From Chelonoidis abingdonii (Eukaryota > Chordata > Testudines > Testudinidae), in NCBI RefSeq assembly GCF_003597395.2, contig NC_133770.1, positions 297,299,398 to 297,363,397 on the forward strand: a stretch of 64,000 nt of DNA, in the 5' to 3' direction. Below the pieces are notes generated by a model that searched no databases, was not told the DNA's origin, and saw nothing but the letters and a program-made list of their open reading frames with translations. This document shows, in pieces, positions 33,800 to 44,624 of this stretch; the stretch's first letter is position 1; each line of letters opens with the position of its first letter. The translations under genes and the position numbers were made by a program.

Positions 33800-33905
33800 C
33801 TGGGGGCAGGTCCCCACTGCACCACAACCGCCCTGGATGACCCCGAGCAGATCACTGGATCTCCCTGGGCTTCATCTGGGAAGTGGGGATAACCAGGTCT
33901 CCCTT
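33800..33905 (+). repeat. MIR-like SINE fragment
   Basis: CCCCACTGCACCACAACC, TGGATGACCCCGAGCAGATCACT and GGGCTTCATCTGGGAAGTGGGGATAA follow the MIR core/3' order. Confidence 0.55.
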
Positions 33906-34189
33906 TGCCTGTTGGCTGCCTGGGGCAGGTGTGGGCAGCTATGGGTCAATACGGTGCCTGCGGGGCCCTGATCTCAGCACTACCAGGACCCAAATAATTC
34001 CAGAGGCATCAGGTCTTCCGCAAGGCTCGTTTGCTGCTCACGAGTGTCTTCCTCCATTTCACCCAGAATAGCCTGTGTCACCACTTGACCTTATGAAGCA
34101 AAGGCGCCTCAGGGGGGAGGATATCTGGATTTCCCACCCCACCTCCCTTTTTTCTGTCAAGTTTTCCCCAGCACCTGCTTGGAATGCCC

Positions 34190-34370
34190 TGGAGAAAAGG
34201 GCCGCCCAGAGGGGAGGTGGGGGCAAGTGGGGCAATTTACCCCAGACCCTGGGCCCCACAGTGGCCCCCACAAGAATATAGTATTCTATAGTATTGCAAC
34301 TTTTTTTTATGGAAGTGGCTTTGGAAATTGCTTTGCCCCAGGCCCCCTCAATCCTCTGGGCAGCCCTGTT
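34190..34370. repeat. non-autonomous DNA transposon-like repeat (GGGCCGCCCAGAGGGG type)
   Basis: AGGGCCGCCCAGAGGGGAGG opens and CCTCTGGGCAGCCCTG closes the unit. These ends are inverted relatives of each other (GGGC-GCCCAGAGG / CCTCTGGGC-GCCC). The interior GGGCAATTTACCCCAGACC is mirrored by AATTGCTTTGCCCCAGGCC. Non-coding. Confidence 0.55.
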
Positions 34371-35303
34371 GGAGAAGCAAGTTGGTCTGATCTGTATCTG
34401 CTCCCTGCCTTAGTGAGGCTCAAAGCCGGAGTGGGGAGAGACTGAGAGGCAGGAGGGGGAGTGAGAGGATGACAGGGAAGGGGGGGTGAGGTGTGGGAGG
34501 GGTAGACGCGTGGGCTGAGCGTGAGTTACAGGTGTAGAGAGAGCGATCTCCTTGATTCCCAGACTTCTGAATGTGCTGCTGTCATTCCGTGCAAACACCC
34601 TCACGCCCACACGCTTCCCCTGCTCTGAAAAGCAGTGAGCCACCCTGAGACAGTCACAGGTGAGAGGAGGAACGCCTCAGAGCCATGGGGAGAGGGAGTG
34701 GAGATGCCATCCTGCTGTGTAGCCACCTCCCGCTGGACACTGCTGAGAAATCAGAGCCCCTAGCCTGGGTGGGCCGTGCCCCGACAGACAGCTGGCCTGT
34801 CTCTGTCATGCTTGGCAATACTCGTCATGTCCAGAAAGCCTCCTCAAATTGAATGGAGAGCTATAGGGATGGGAACAGCACGAGAGGGGGAGCTTCTGAG
34901 CCCCCTTCCCCCGGCGCTGCTCCCCGGCTGGCATCCTAACAGCAAGCCGAGGTCATTACGTACCCCCAGGGGAAAGCATATACCAGCCCCACGCCCAGGA
35001 CTTGGGCCAGCCTGAACCCACTGTTGTCTGGACTGTCGCTTCCCTACGCTCTGCTTCTTGGTCTGTAGCTCAGAGCCCCGGCCAGCCAGGTGCTCAGCAT
35101 CCTCAATCCCTAGCAAATCACCAGGGGCAGAAGACACCGAGCGCCTTGCCAGCGCCTCCCAGGGCTGTACATTCGTAAGCTCTTGCGGGTGGGGATCTTG
35201 GCACTGTGGGCAGCCCATCCTTAGTGAAGAGAGCAGCCCTGCTGACATCAGTAATAACTCACGTGAGGAAGGGTTTGCAGGATCATGTCTACACAGCACC
35301 TTA
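34371..35303. other. intergenic DNA, no gene recognised
   Basis: A 151-codon minus-strand frame at 34844-35299 has no recognisable domain or conserved motif and is probably fortuitous in this GC-rich stretch. Confidence 0.4.
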
Positions 35304-35402
35304 AGACTATAACAGGGTTCAAAAAAGAACTAGATAGATTCATGGAGGATAGGTCCACGAAAGACTTCTAGCCAGGATGGGCAGCGATGGTGTCCCTAGC
35401 AC
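35304..35402 (+). mobile_element. CR1 LINE fragment
   Basis: AAGACTATAACAGGGTTCAA, ACTAGATAGATTCATGGAGG, ATAGGTCCACGAAAG and CCAGGATGGGCAGCGATGG correspond to 32900-32990 within the longer CR1 copy. Confidence 0.8.
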
Positions 35403-35692
35403 AGGGGTAGGTAAACTATGGCAAGCATGCTGAAGGCGGCACAAGAGCTGATTTTCAGTGGCACTCACACTGCCCAGGTCCTGGCCACCGGTCCGGGGGG
35501 CTCTGCATTTTAATTTGTTTTTAAATGAAGCTTCTTAAATATTTTAAAAACCTTATTTACTTTACATACAACAATAATTTAGTTATATGTTATAGACTTA
35601 TAGAAAGAGACCTAAAAACGTTCAAATGTATGACTGGCACATGAATCAGGCTGATTGCCTTCACTGGAGTGTGGCACTGACTGGGGTTAAGG
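35403..35692. repeat. hAT-like interspersed repeat
   Basis: The segment starts GGGGTAGGTAAACTATGGCA and contains CAGTGGCACTCACACTGCCC, TTAAATGAAGCTTCTTAAAT, then GGCACATGAATCAGGCTGA and GTGGCACTGA. From memory this is a widespread sauropsid hAT-type element. Terminal repeats were not resolved. Confidence 0.45.
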
Positions 35693-36054
35693 GCAATTCA
35701 TGCAATGCTGCCAGACCTGCTGGCACCGGCTGCTCTGTGACGTGGGTGGAGGGCTAACCCAGCCAGGGGCTGATGGAGACACTGGTGCAACATTCATTGC
35801 CAAGGTGCGAGTGCTGTGTTCAGTACAAGATTGAAAGCTTTGGAAAGACGGACTGGGGCTCCCCCGGAGATCAGGCATCTCCCCCTTTCTCTCAGCCTCA
35901 GGGTGTTCTCTGACCTCCATTGATCAGGAAACTACCATCCACTGCCCCCTCTCCGCACAAACATATACACCAGCTCTGAATTTGTTTCGCTTCCGCCAAT
36001 GGCACCAAATCCTCCTCCTTAAACCTGCCTAGGCAGGCTGGCAGGGGGCAGAGT
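35693..36054. other. intergenic DNA, nothing assigned
   Basis: No coding signal or repeat words recognised. Confidence 0.35.
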
Positions 36055-36265
36055 GCTAGGCTGTGTCACAGTACAGGGCGCTGGGGCCTGTCCCGGCGCA
36101 GATTGCGGGGGCATGCCACAGAGCTGGGGCGTGTTACAATCAGGATGCTGCAGCATGCCCTGAGTCAGGGTACCGGGTTGTGCCAAGGAGCAGGATGCAA
36201 GGACATGCTGAGGTGCAGAATGTTGGGGCATACCATGGCTTTGGCTGCTAGGGCATCCCTGGCTA
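36055..36265. repeat. degenerate minisatellite, about 25 bp unit
   Basis: Diverged units recur with the pattern GGGGC-TGCC-ACAG-GCAGGATGCTG: examples are GGGGCATGCCACAGAGCTG, GGACATGCTGAGGTGCAGAA and GTTGTGCCAAGGAGCAGGA. Related text (CTTGTCACAGTGCAGAATCC) reappears at 36485-36510 beyond the SINE at 36275, so the SINE seems to have inserted into the array. Confidence 0.55.
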
Positions 36266-36274
36266 TCCCAAAGA

Positions 36275-36443
36275 AAGGATAGCTCTGTGGTTTGAGCATT
36301 GGCCTGCTAAACCCAAGGTTATGAGTTCAATCCTCAAGGGGGGCATTTAGGGATCTGGGGCCAAAATCTGTCTGGGGATTGGTCCTGCTTTGAGCAGGGG
36401 GTTGGACTAGATGACCTCCTGAGGTCTCTTCCACCTCTGATAC
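36275..36443 (+). mobile_element. tRNA-derived SINE with CR1-like tail
   Basis: AGGATAGCTCTGTGGTTTGA carries the A box, and GGTTATGAGTTCAATCCTC the B box. The body GATCTGGGGCCAAAATCTGTCTGGGGATTGGTCCTGC is followed by GGACTAGATGACCTCCTGAG, a CR1-like 3' end. Turtle pol III SINEs are known to share their tail with a CR1 LINE, which would mobilise them. Confidence 0.85.
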
Positions 36444-37764
36444 TTGGTGTCAGCTGTTGGACTAAGCTTCAGCACAATGCACTAGAGCTTGTCACAGTGC
36501 AGAATCCTGCACAGGATGTAGCCAGGGTCACATTCAGACTCAATTCAGGATGGTGATACTCCCTCAGCAGCCACCATCAGCTCTCAGTTTGCTTCAAACC
36601 ATGACAAAATGCCTCTTCTCCATATTTGGGGCATCCGGTGCACAGCAGAGACTCTGTTCCCTTTGTCTTTTCTCTCCAATATGTTTGCACGTTGCCTGTG
36701 CCGTTTAGAGCAGCTAAAATTATCTCACTGAAGCATCTCTGCTGTCTTCCTTTGTTGTTCTTTTCTTTCTGGCTCTTTCCTGCTGGGCAGCTGGAGCCTG
36801 TCCTGGTACTTGAAAGAAAAATAATCATGCAGCTCAGTTAGGTCTTCTTTAGGAACATAGAAGGAGAGGATGATATGATGAAACCAAAACCACCCAAACC
36901 GTTTTGCGCAGCCTTCAACCACACGACCCGTCCTGCCCACTTGAGTCTAGTGGACAACCTTTACTAAGTTCTTCAGAAGAAGGTCTCCTTGCTACCCCAT
37001 CAGCCCCCCAAAATCCCTGCTAATCTGCAGTGGAAGGAAAAATTCTTCCCTGCATCTAATCTGGCAGCTGCTGCATCCCTGTGCATGACAGCATGAATCA
37101 CCATTGTAAAATAACAGAATCCATTTATACATTGAGCTACTGTTAGTGTCCAAGCAATTATCCTTGTTATTCTTTAATCTTGAACCCTATTGTGACACTG
37201 GCAGACCAGGTGCCAGCTCATGCCAAGGCCCCTAGGTCTCACAGAACAGTGACAAATGCACAGCTGGAAACCAGCCTGGTTCCCATGTATGTTAGCATGG
37301 TTCAAATAGCTGTTACATTGATCAGAATATGTTCAGTGTTTCGATCTGATCAAATGCTTGGAGGATGTTGCATGCCTTGATCTCACTTACAGCGTCTATA
37401 GACCACCGTATAAAGTTATGTGGAGCACTTGCATTTTAAAGCTCTTTTGTAATTGTGTAATTCACCAAACAGGAAAGATGCATTAAGTAATCTAAGTGCT
37501 GGTCTTGAAGGCCCATTGAAATCAAAAGAGTTATTGTGAAACATCAAAGGACAAAGATTTCACTGATTTCTTCTACCTCCCCACCACGCCCAGGAAGAGC
37601 AGACAGGTGCAAACGTGTCTTATCAGTTTGATCTCTGGGGGAAGGGAATGAAAATCCCAGACCGGAAGGAGCTGTATCACTACGCTGCTTGGAATTTGGG
37701 GATGGCAAAGTTTCTAAGCATAAGCAAGGGATCCCCAAGCTGCTTAGCTTGAGTTAGCGCTAAA
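36444..37764. other. intergenic DNA, nothing assigned beyond minisatellite remnant
   Basis: 36485-36510 continues the degenerate 25-bp repeat. 36970-37090 (GCTAATCTGCAGTGGAAGGA...CATCTAATCTGGCAGCTGC) resembles CR1 minus-strand text weakly. No gene is recognised. Confidence 0.35.
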
Positions 37765-37769
37765 GAACT

Positions 37770-37965
37770 TATTGAGTATGTCTACGCAGCAATTAATAAC
37801 CCATGGCTGGGCCATGCCAGCTGACACAGGCATGAGGGGCTCTGGCTGTGGGGCTCTTTCATTGCAGTGTGGACTTCCAAGTCTGGGACCCTGCAAGGTG
37901 GAAGGGTCCCAGAACTCGGGTTGCAGCCTGAACCCAGAAGTCTACACGGCAATGAAACAGCCTCA
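37770..37965. repeat. CTACAC-type MITE
   Basis: TATGTCTACGCAGCAATTAA at the left and AAGTCTACACGGCAATGAAA at the right flank GGGCCATGCCAGCTGACACA and GGGACCCTGCAAGGTGGAAG, words shared with 17565-17770. Non-coding. Confidence 0.55.
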
Positions 37966-37999
37966 TGGGGCATTGCTGAACTAGGCAGAGTTTGGGAAT

Positions 38000-38400
38000 G
38001 TTTTACCTGTAGGGGGTCATGTTGACCCCACCTCCATGCCGCCCCTTCTCTTCCCTGCTCCGCCTCTTCCCTGAGGTCGCCACCACCCACTGTTGCCTGG
38101 TGAGTCCCTCCTCTCCTCTCCTCCACTCCACCCCCTCTCCGGAGGTCCCCACTGCTCGTATGTCCCTGCGATGGGGGGCCTTGGGGAGGAGGGGGTTGGA
38201 AGAGAAGGGTCATGATGGGTGGGGGAGGCTCGTGGGGGAGGGGAGGTGGAGCAGAGGAGGGACGTGGCGGGAGGTGGCGAGGGGGCTGAGTGGGGAAAGG
38301 ACCCAGCAGGGGCAGGTCCTGGGGCAGAGCAGCTATGGATTGTCGGCGGGGCTGCAAGTGGAGGAGGCCAGGAGCTAGCCCCCCTCAGGGGAAGCTGCAC
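38000..38400. repeat. imperfect inverted repeat with pyrimidine and purine arms
   Basis: The left arm (about 38035-38145) is C/T-rich with GTCCCTCCTCTCCTCTCCTC. The right arm (about 38165-38300) is G/A-rich with GGAGCAGAGGAGGGAC, an approximate reverse complement. The loop lies near 38150-38175. The overlapping long frames on both strands (38357-37782 and 38378-38019) are compositional artefacts. Confidence 0.45.
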
Positions 38401-39609
38401 CCGCTGCCCATGGTTTTACCCTTCCAACCTAACCCCTTTTCTCCACCCCAAAGATGGTTTGTTTAGGAAAAATATTTTAGCACCTCTGGGGCTACCTCTC
38501 TAAGAAGCTCACTCAAGCCAGTCTGGCAAGGGACATGTGCGTTGCTTATACCAAATGACATGCTGCCTGGCTTTTTTTTTTCTGTGCGGCTTTTGTTAGA
38601 CATTTTGTTCTCTTCCTACCCTTTGGCTGCCCTCATTCTTCAGAAAGCCGTGCTTAAGGGAAAGCTCCTAAATCCATATTTAGGAATTTTGGTGGGAGTC
38701 ACTCTTTTCAAAATGAGGCCACTCATAGGCTTCGGAGCCTAAAGCTAGAGTCATATTTCTGACCATCTGGAGCTGGGTGAAGAGACAAAAGTACCAATAT
38801 TATACCCATCATGGGAACCGTATGGTGCATTGTGGGTTTAGCAAGACAGCAAGACATTCTGGGATGTTACTGGATTTGGGAAACGACCATTGGACTAGTC
38901 TACTAAGTTTCACAAGAGGTTCGTAGAATGCAGTTCCTTTCTTAAAGAAAGTGCATCTGGAGCTGTTCATAAATATAGCCTTTCTTCAACGTTTTTAACT
39001 GCCATGAAAGATCTGGTCTGCCGACGTAGTTCTCTATCTATCAGAGCCTAAGATTTTAGCTATGTGTCTGTTGCATGTTTTGGAGGCCAATAATAGCTTC
39101 TATAATATCTTGAGCAGTCCACTTTTGTTAATCTGTTCACGTCGGTGTCTGAAGAATGGGGTGACAAGTAACTCTCCTGCTGGGCAACCTTTATAAAAGC
39201 TTGAGCCTCTTTCCTGAAGCTGGAGTTCAGTGTCCTTAAGGAGATCAACTTGAGAAAAGAAAAGAAAAGAGCTGCAGCAGAATGGAGAGAATCACTAAAA
39301 CAGTTTCCCAAGTAAATGCAAGTGCCACTCAGTGTAATGAGACCGAAAAATTCAAGAGACCTAGAAAAAGAGCTTATTTGTCTGTTTTCTTTGACATTTT
39401 GGAACAAAGTTGGTGCGTAGGAAAGGTGTCAGAGCTATATTGATGTCCCATGTTTCTTTACAGTACTATCACGAGTGGGAGTTTGGTCCCCATGGCCTAT
39501 GTAGTCCCCAGCCGCTCTGCTCAGGCTGTCAGCAATTGCACCAAATGTTAAGAGCTGGATTCAGCCCGCCACAAACAGCACATAACAGCAATAACTTTAT
39601 CAAAGCTAC
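38401..39609. other. intergenic DNA, nothing assigned
   Basis: CATCATGGGAACCGTATGGTGCATTGTGGG (38807-38836 region) recalls the core of the 10.2-kb MITE, in opposite orientation, but flanking matches are weak. No gene is recognised. Confidence 0.35.
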
Positions 39610-40010
39610 AAGGGCAGTGGTTTTCAGCCTTTTTAAGCACAAGGTCACTTTTTTTAATTTAAGTGCAACCCAAGATCTCCCCTTCCATGTCCCTGAGGCC
39701 CTGCCCCATTCTCTCCATCCCCCCTCCCTCCATCACTTGCTCTCCCCTACCCTCACTCATTTTCACCAGGCTGGAGCAGGGAGTTGGAGTGCAGGAGAGG
39801 GTTCAGGGTGTGAGCTCTGGGTGGGGATCCAGGGCTGGGGCAAGGGGTTGGGGTGCAGGAGAGGATTCTGGATGCAGGATCTGGGATGCGGCCCAGGGCT
39901 GGTGCAGGGGGTTGGGGTGCAGGAGGGGATTTGGAGTGCTGGCTCCGGGGGGAGGCTCAGCACTGGGGCAGGATGTTGGGGTGTTGGAAGGGGTGAAGGG
40001 TGCGGGCGCT
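39610..40010. repeat. hAT-like head followed by a ~65-bp degenerate tandem repeat
   Basis: AGTGGTTTTCAGCCTTTTTAA (39619) opens the repeat. From 39765, units of GGTTGGGGTGCAGGAGAGG...CCAGGGCTGGGGCAAGG recur three to four times with drift. The 270- and 267-codon plus-strand frames here are repeat translations, not genes. Confidence 0.55.
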
Positions 40011-40458
40011 CACCAGGCAGGGCTTACCTCAGTCGGCAGGGCAGCAGTGCTAAGGCAAGCTCCCTGCTTGCCCCAGACCACACCGCTCCCAGAAGTGGCC
40101 AGCATGTCCCTGTGGCCTCTGGGGTGGGACACGTTGCTCCGTGTGCTGTCCCTCCCTGCAGGCACTGCCCCCACAGCTCTCATTGGTCGCAGTTACCCAT
40201 TCCCAGCCAATGGGAGCTGTGAGGGCAGTGCCTGCAGACAGGAGCAGCGCCTAGAGACCCCCTGTCCCCTTTTTCCCCAGGGGTCACAGGGACGTGCTGC
40301 TGGCCACTTCCAGGAGCGGAACAGGACCAAGGCAGGCAGGGAGCCTGCCTTAGCCCCGCTGCACCACCAGCATTTTAGAGGGCAGATACTGCGATCGACT
40401 AGCAGAGGCTCCACAATCGACCAGTCAGTCATGATTTACCAGTTGCTGACCACTGTAC
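40011..40458. other. GC-rich intergenic DNA, possibly inner part of the same repeat
   Basis: CCCATTCCCAGCCAATGGGAGCTG (40197-40220) is a near-palindrome, CATTGGTCGCAGTTACCCATTCCCAGCCAATG being its wider form. This suggests the interior of a hairpin-forming element. Confidence 0.35.
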
Positions 40459-40581
40459 TAGGGTGAGCAGATTTCCCAATTTTATAGGGACAGTCCTTAT
40501 ATTTGAGGCTTTGTCTTATATAGGCATCTATCCATCCCCACCCGCTTCCTGATTTTTCACACTTGCTGTCTGGTCACCCTA
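40459..40581. repeat. short MITE with TAGGGTGA...TCACCCTA ends
   Basis: The left terminus TAGGGTGAGCAGATTT and the right terminus CTGTCTGGTCACCCTA are inverted copies with few mismatches, 123 bp apart. The interior is non-coding. TA is present at both outer edges as a possible target-site word. Confidence 0.65.
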
Positions 40582-41795
40582 AAAGCTACTAACTTCTGAA
40601 CAATGCTGCTATTTCTGAAGGTAGATGGCACTCTCTATATTAACTGTCAGCACACGTACAGTTCTAACAGCTCTCCCGTAACACCAAGACAAGACACACA
40701 CCTGATGGCAATGACCTACTACAACCACTACGATGCTGGACTGGAGCCAATGATTAGCTCTCAGCAAAATTTGTCAGCGGAAATTTTTTTTTTCCCCGGT
40801 GAGAAACACAGATTTGGCAACACCAACATGTTTTATGAATTCATGTTGATATTGCCCATTTGCTCATTTGGAGGAACAAAAATCCAGAAAAACACTTACA
40901 TTTTTTCATCTCAAACAACTTGTAGTTTCAACATGTCCTTGAGTTTTTAAAAATTCAAAAAATGGAAGCACATTTAGATATCGTCAAAACAAAATATTTT
41001 CATTTGACCCAAAAATGAATCCCTCCCCCCGCCACCACTTTTCAATTAGTAAAAATATTTTTTAAAAAAATCACTTTTGGTCCGACCTGTAATGATTTTT
41101 TTGCTTTGACTTTTCAAAATTGCCAATGAACAGAAAACTCTGTTACTCACTGAGCTCTCCCAATGATCTAGTCAAAGACAGTGTAAGCCTTTGCCAAAAC
41201 CTGAGCTATCCGTCACCTCTTTTTATACCGAATGAGGAATGAAACAGCTGCATTTTGTCTGATTGTCAGTTTGGAATAAAATATTTCAAGAGACCTCAAA
41301 GACTAATAACATAAATCAGTCTGGGGATAATTCATCTGTCTACATAGGCTGGATTTCTCTGTCTCCTCTTTGATGGGATAAAGTCCAGGTTCCAAGTTCG
41401 CTAGGAAGGAACCTGATTTAGTCCATTTAATTGGCATTGATGTTGTATTCCCATCATCTTCATAATCTCATTACAAAGCCCTTTGAGCTGGCAGCTGGTG
41501 TGTTTTAATATTTTAAAGATCAAACTGCAGAGGGATCCAACCTTTGAAATCTCTGATTTAGATATAGCATGCCATTTCTCCTTGCATGTGTTTATCTGCC
41601 AACTGGTTTAACGTTTCTTTTCTCAGCCACTCACAGAGTCTGAAACCATTTATGGATGGTAGCACGCCATCCCTTTAAGCTGGAGACTTGTATCCGATTC
41701 ATCCATGTCCTTGTGCAGGCATTTGCACCAAGGCAACATGGGTGCAAAATGACATCACCAGAATCTGATAGTGTTTTAACCCTACCTCGGACCAG
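40582..41795. other. AT-rich DNA with MITE-like segment at 40760-41110
   Basis: 40760-41110 has TTTGTCAGCGGAAATTTTTT, CAAAATATTTTCATTTGACC and TTTTTGCTTTGACTTTTCAAAATTG, the AAATTTTC family seen at 7.1 and 10.2 kb. 41150-41795 shows nothing recognisable. Confidence 0.4.
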
Positions 41796-41801
41796 TATAA
41801 A

Positions 41802-42296
41802 TAGGACCCACGAAATTCACAGCCTTGAAAAACAAGTCACAAACCATGAAATCTGGTCTCCTCTGTAAAATCTGGTCTTTTGTGTACTTTTATCCTGTAG
41901 CAGCATTTCTCAGACTAGGGATCCCGACCTAAAAGGAGGTCACAAGGGTATTGTAGGGGGGGTCACAGTATTGCCTCTCTTACTTTTGTGCTGTCTTCAG
42001 AGCTGGACAACCGGAGAGTGCCGGACGCTGACCGGCCGCCCAGCTCCGAAAGCAGCACAGCCACCAGCAACAGCACAGAAGTAAGGGGGCACGGTATTGG
42101 TGGGGTTATCACTCTTGGCGGAGGGTCATCATGAGCTTTACAGGTTTATATTTTGCCAGTTTAAAATACATATTCATGCTTTGTTACGATACTGTGAAAT
42201 TTAAGATTTAAATATCTGAAACTGTGAAATTCAACATTTTAAAAATGCGATGACCATGAAATTTATGAAAATAGGCTGTGAATTTGGTAGGGCCGT
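41802..42296. repeat. non-autonomous hAT-like element, complete ends
   Basis: The left end TAGGACCCACGAAATTCAC and the right end GTGAATTTGGTAGGGCCG are inverted repeats. Internal landmarks are AACCATGAAATCTGGTCTCC, CATTTCTCAGACTAGGGATC, a GC-rich centre (GCTGGACAACCGGAGAG...CGCCCAGCTCCGAAAGC) and ACTGTGAAATTCAACATTTT. No transposase. Confidence 0.65.
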
Positions 42297-42864
42297 GGGT
42301 GACACAAGGTGCAGGGCAATGCTGAACCTTCTACGCTGTGATCGGAGCCAGTTACCCTGGCAGAGCGTCAGGAGCTATGTCCAAAGATCCCCAGTATGGT
42401 GCTGTCCATGGGTGCCTTTGCCAGCCAGCACCTTCTGATGGCTGTGCATGGTGTTGTGGCAACTCTGTCCTTTCCTGCACCCCTTCAAGAGTCATTTGGC
42501 CCTGTGCCGACTGACATCCTCTTATGACACCAGCTCTCCACTCAAGCTGTTAGTAATCTCTCCCCTTCTGGGGCAATAGAGTCTGAGAGACCAGCAATCT
42601 AGTGACCCTAGCAACGGGTCAATAATCTCAGGCCCCATAGAGTCCTGATCCTTTGCTCCAATGGGTTTTACTATCCTTTGCTGGGTTGGTAGGAGAAACT
42701 CAGGCCCACCCACGCTGCGTTCCAGTCCCTCCATCTCCCTGGCAGCAGCTTTTCTCCTCTGATCTGCAGCCCTCTTATCCCCAGATGTTGCTGTCCCAGG
42801 GATTAGCCACAGATGAGGAAACAGCTAGCCTCCTGTTAACCCCTTAATAGCCCAGGCAGACAGA
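42297..42864. other. intergenic DNA, nothing assigned
   Basis: Only short frames (70 codons or fewer). No repeat termini recognised. Confidence 0.35.
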
Positions 42865-43120
42865 CACATGCTAACTCCACTGGAGCTAGTGTGCTGAAAA
42901 TAGCAGTGTGGATGTTTCAGCTTAGGCTAGTCACACAAGCTTGGCCCCAGGAGTCAGGGGGGCTTGATCTCAGGCAGCTAGCCAGCACCTCTGCCAATGC
43001 TGCAATGTTCACACCACTACTTTTAGCTTGTTAGCTCAAACCATGCTAATGCGTCTCTGTCTGCCTGGACTGGGAGGCGTGCTCCCAGCTGCTGGGTAGA
43101 CGGATCCTTAGTGGCCACGG
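42865..43120. repeat. MITE-like repeat (GTGTGGATG...)
   Basis: CACTGGAGCTAGTGTGCTGAAAATAGCAGTGTGGATGTTTC on the left is mirrored by CAATGTTCACACCACTACTTTTAGCTTGTTAGCTC on the right, with GCTTGGCCCCAGGAGTCAGG between. The hairpin-like layout suggests a decayed non-autonomous transposon. Confidence 0.45.
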
Positions 43121-43219
43121 TAGGATGGGGTGGACGCCCCATCACAGGTGCACTTACAGAAGAATGTCCCCTGTCTTTTAAGTTTCTCTCCTTTGGAGCC
43201 CCATTTGAATGTACAGCTG

Positions 43220-43640
43220 GGTGACATTGTAGAACTGAAATATTTTTCGGCAAAACAGGCAAATTCTACGACACAGAAACATTTCACAAATTCTTGTCGA
43301 TTTCACCAAATAGTTTTGGTTAGAAAAAGAATGGAAGAAAAACTCTGAGCAATTGAAATGTTTTGTTTTCACATTTGAAAAACAAAATGTTTCCATTTGT
43401 CAATTCTTAATAACTTTTCACTTTGAAATTTTCTTGTTTTAATGTAAAACATCAACAAAGCTCAGCATCAAAACAAAATACCTTGGTTTGGGACAAATAA
43501 AATTTAATTTGATCTGAAATTATTTTTTTTACTTGGCAATCAGCTGAAAATTACAAATAAATTCATTTTTGGTTTGACCGGAAACATTTTTATTTTATTT
43601 TATAGAATTGCAAGTAAACTGTTAAAAAGTACTTGCACAG
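43220..43640. repeat. AT-rich MITE-like repeat
   Basis: TGAAATATTTTTCGGCAAAAC, GAAATGTTTTGTTTTCACATTTG and CAATCAGCTGAAAATTACAAA are words of the family at 7.1, 10.2 and 40.8 kb. Borders are unclear. Confidence 0.45.
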
Positions 43641-43847
43641 CTCTATTTGCATGTCACTCAATACACTTGTCTTGTCAAATTTACTATGTGAGAGGATTTA
43701 AAAAGCTCTATCCTTCAACATCCTTTATGTGAAATTGAATGTCAGACAGAAGAGGAGCACACGTTGCATTTTCCTACAGTTTATTTAATATTCATTCGTT
43801 CGTTTAACCTAGAGACTTGTCCATCCCTTATCTCATACAGAAAGAAC

Positions 43848-43848
<1 letters not shown>

Positions 43849-43901
<53 letters not shown>
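43849..43901 (+). repeat. (GAAA)n microsatellite
   Basis: About twelve uninterrupted GAAA units, preceded by an interrupted AGAAAGAACAAGAAAG lead. Likely length-polymorphic. Confidence 0.95.
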
Positions 43902-43902
<1 letters not shown>

Positions 43903-44008
43903 CAGCAATGGGCAGGGCTGGCTGAAATGCTATATACTCCCTGTCTCCTCTGGCACAGAATTCCTGTTCTTGCACATCACACAGAGGAATGTAGCATGGA
44001 AGGACTGT

Positions 44009-44034
44009 GGCGGGGGGGTGGGGGGTGGGGGAGG
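44009..44034 (+). other. G-quadruplex-like tract
   Basis: G-runs of 2, 7, 6 and 5 bases are separated by single C or T spacers (GGCGGGGGGGTGGGGGGTGG and onward). Three very long runs with 1-base loops fit a very stable intramolecular quadruplex. Confidence 0.6.
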
Positions 44035-44624
44035 CTGCTTAGGGAGATCCAGAGAGTGATGAGGCAACATTAAGTAAGGAAAACTGTAAGAGGATCTCAG
44101 GGCAACTATTCTATCAAGCAGGCTGTGGACTAGTCTCCTATGGGAAAGATATATCCTGTCTCTTTAAGAGCCTGATAAAAAGCCCACTGGGGTCAGTGTA
44201 AAGACTCCCACTGAGTTCAATGGGCTTCGGATCAGGCCATAAGTCATGTACAGCTGAATTTGGGGAAAGCTGTAGAGATTGCAGGGAGGGGGCAGCCGGC
44301 CCTGCCAAGAAAGGTGGCAAAGATGGGCTCTAATAGGCCTTGTTACTTCTCTAATTTGCATTTCCCTGTTGCCTGGGCGCGGGTGAAATCAGCGCCGAGT
44401 TCTCTGGCTCGTTCTCTGCCTCAGACCGAGCTGCCAGGGAATCTAGTGCTCGTGGATGTGTGAGATTCATAACACAGGCATGAGCCAGGCACAGCGTGGG
44501 CGGCCTCCCCCGACACAGCTCTTCTCAGAGCATTTCAGTCCTCAGCGGCAGCGCTGCCCTGGTGTTCCACGGTGGAGCCCCTGTGCAGCTGAGCCCACGC
44601 TCTCCAGCCCTGCTGGGCCCCCAC

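Noticed and set aside
37782..38400. 191- and 127-codon minus-strand Pro-rich frames
   Set aside because: Produced by the purine/pyrimidine-biased inverted repeat. No domain.
39410..40466. two 267-270-codon plus-strand frames
   Set aside because: They read through a GGTTGGGGTGCAGG-type degenerate tandem repeat and GC-rich transposon interior.
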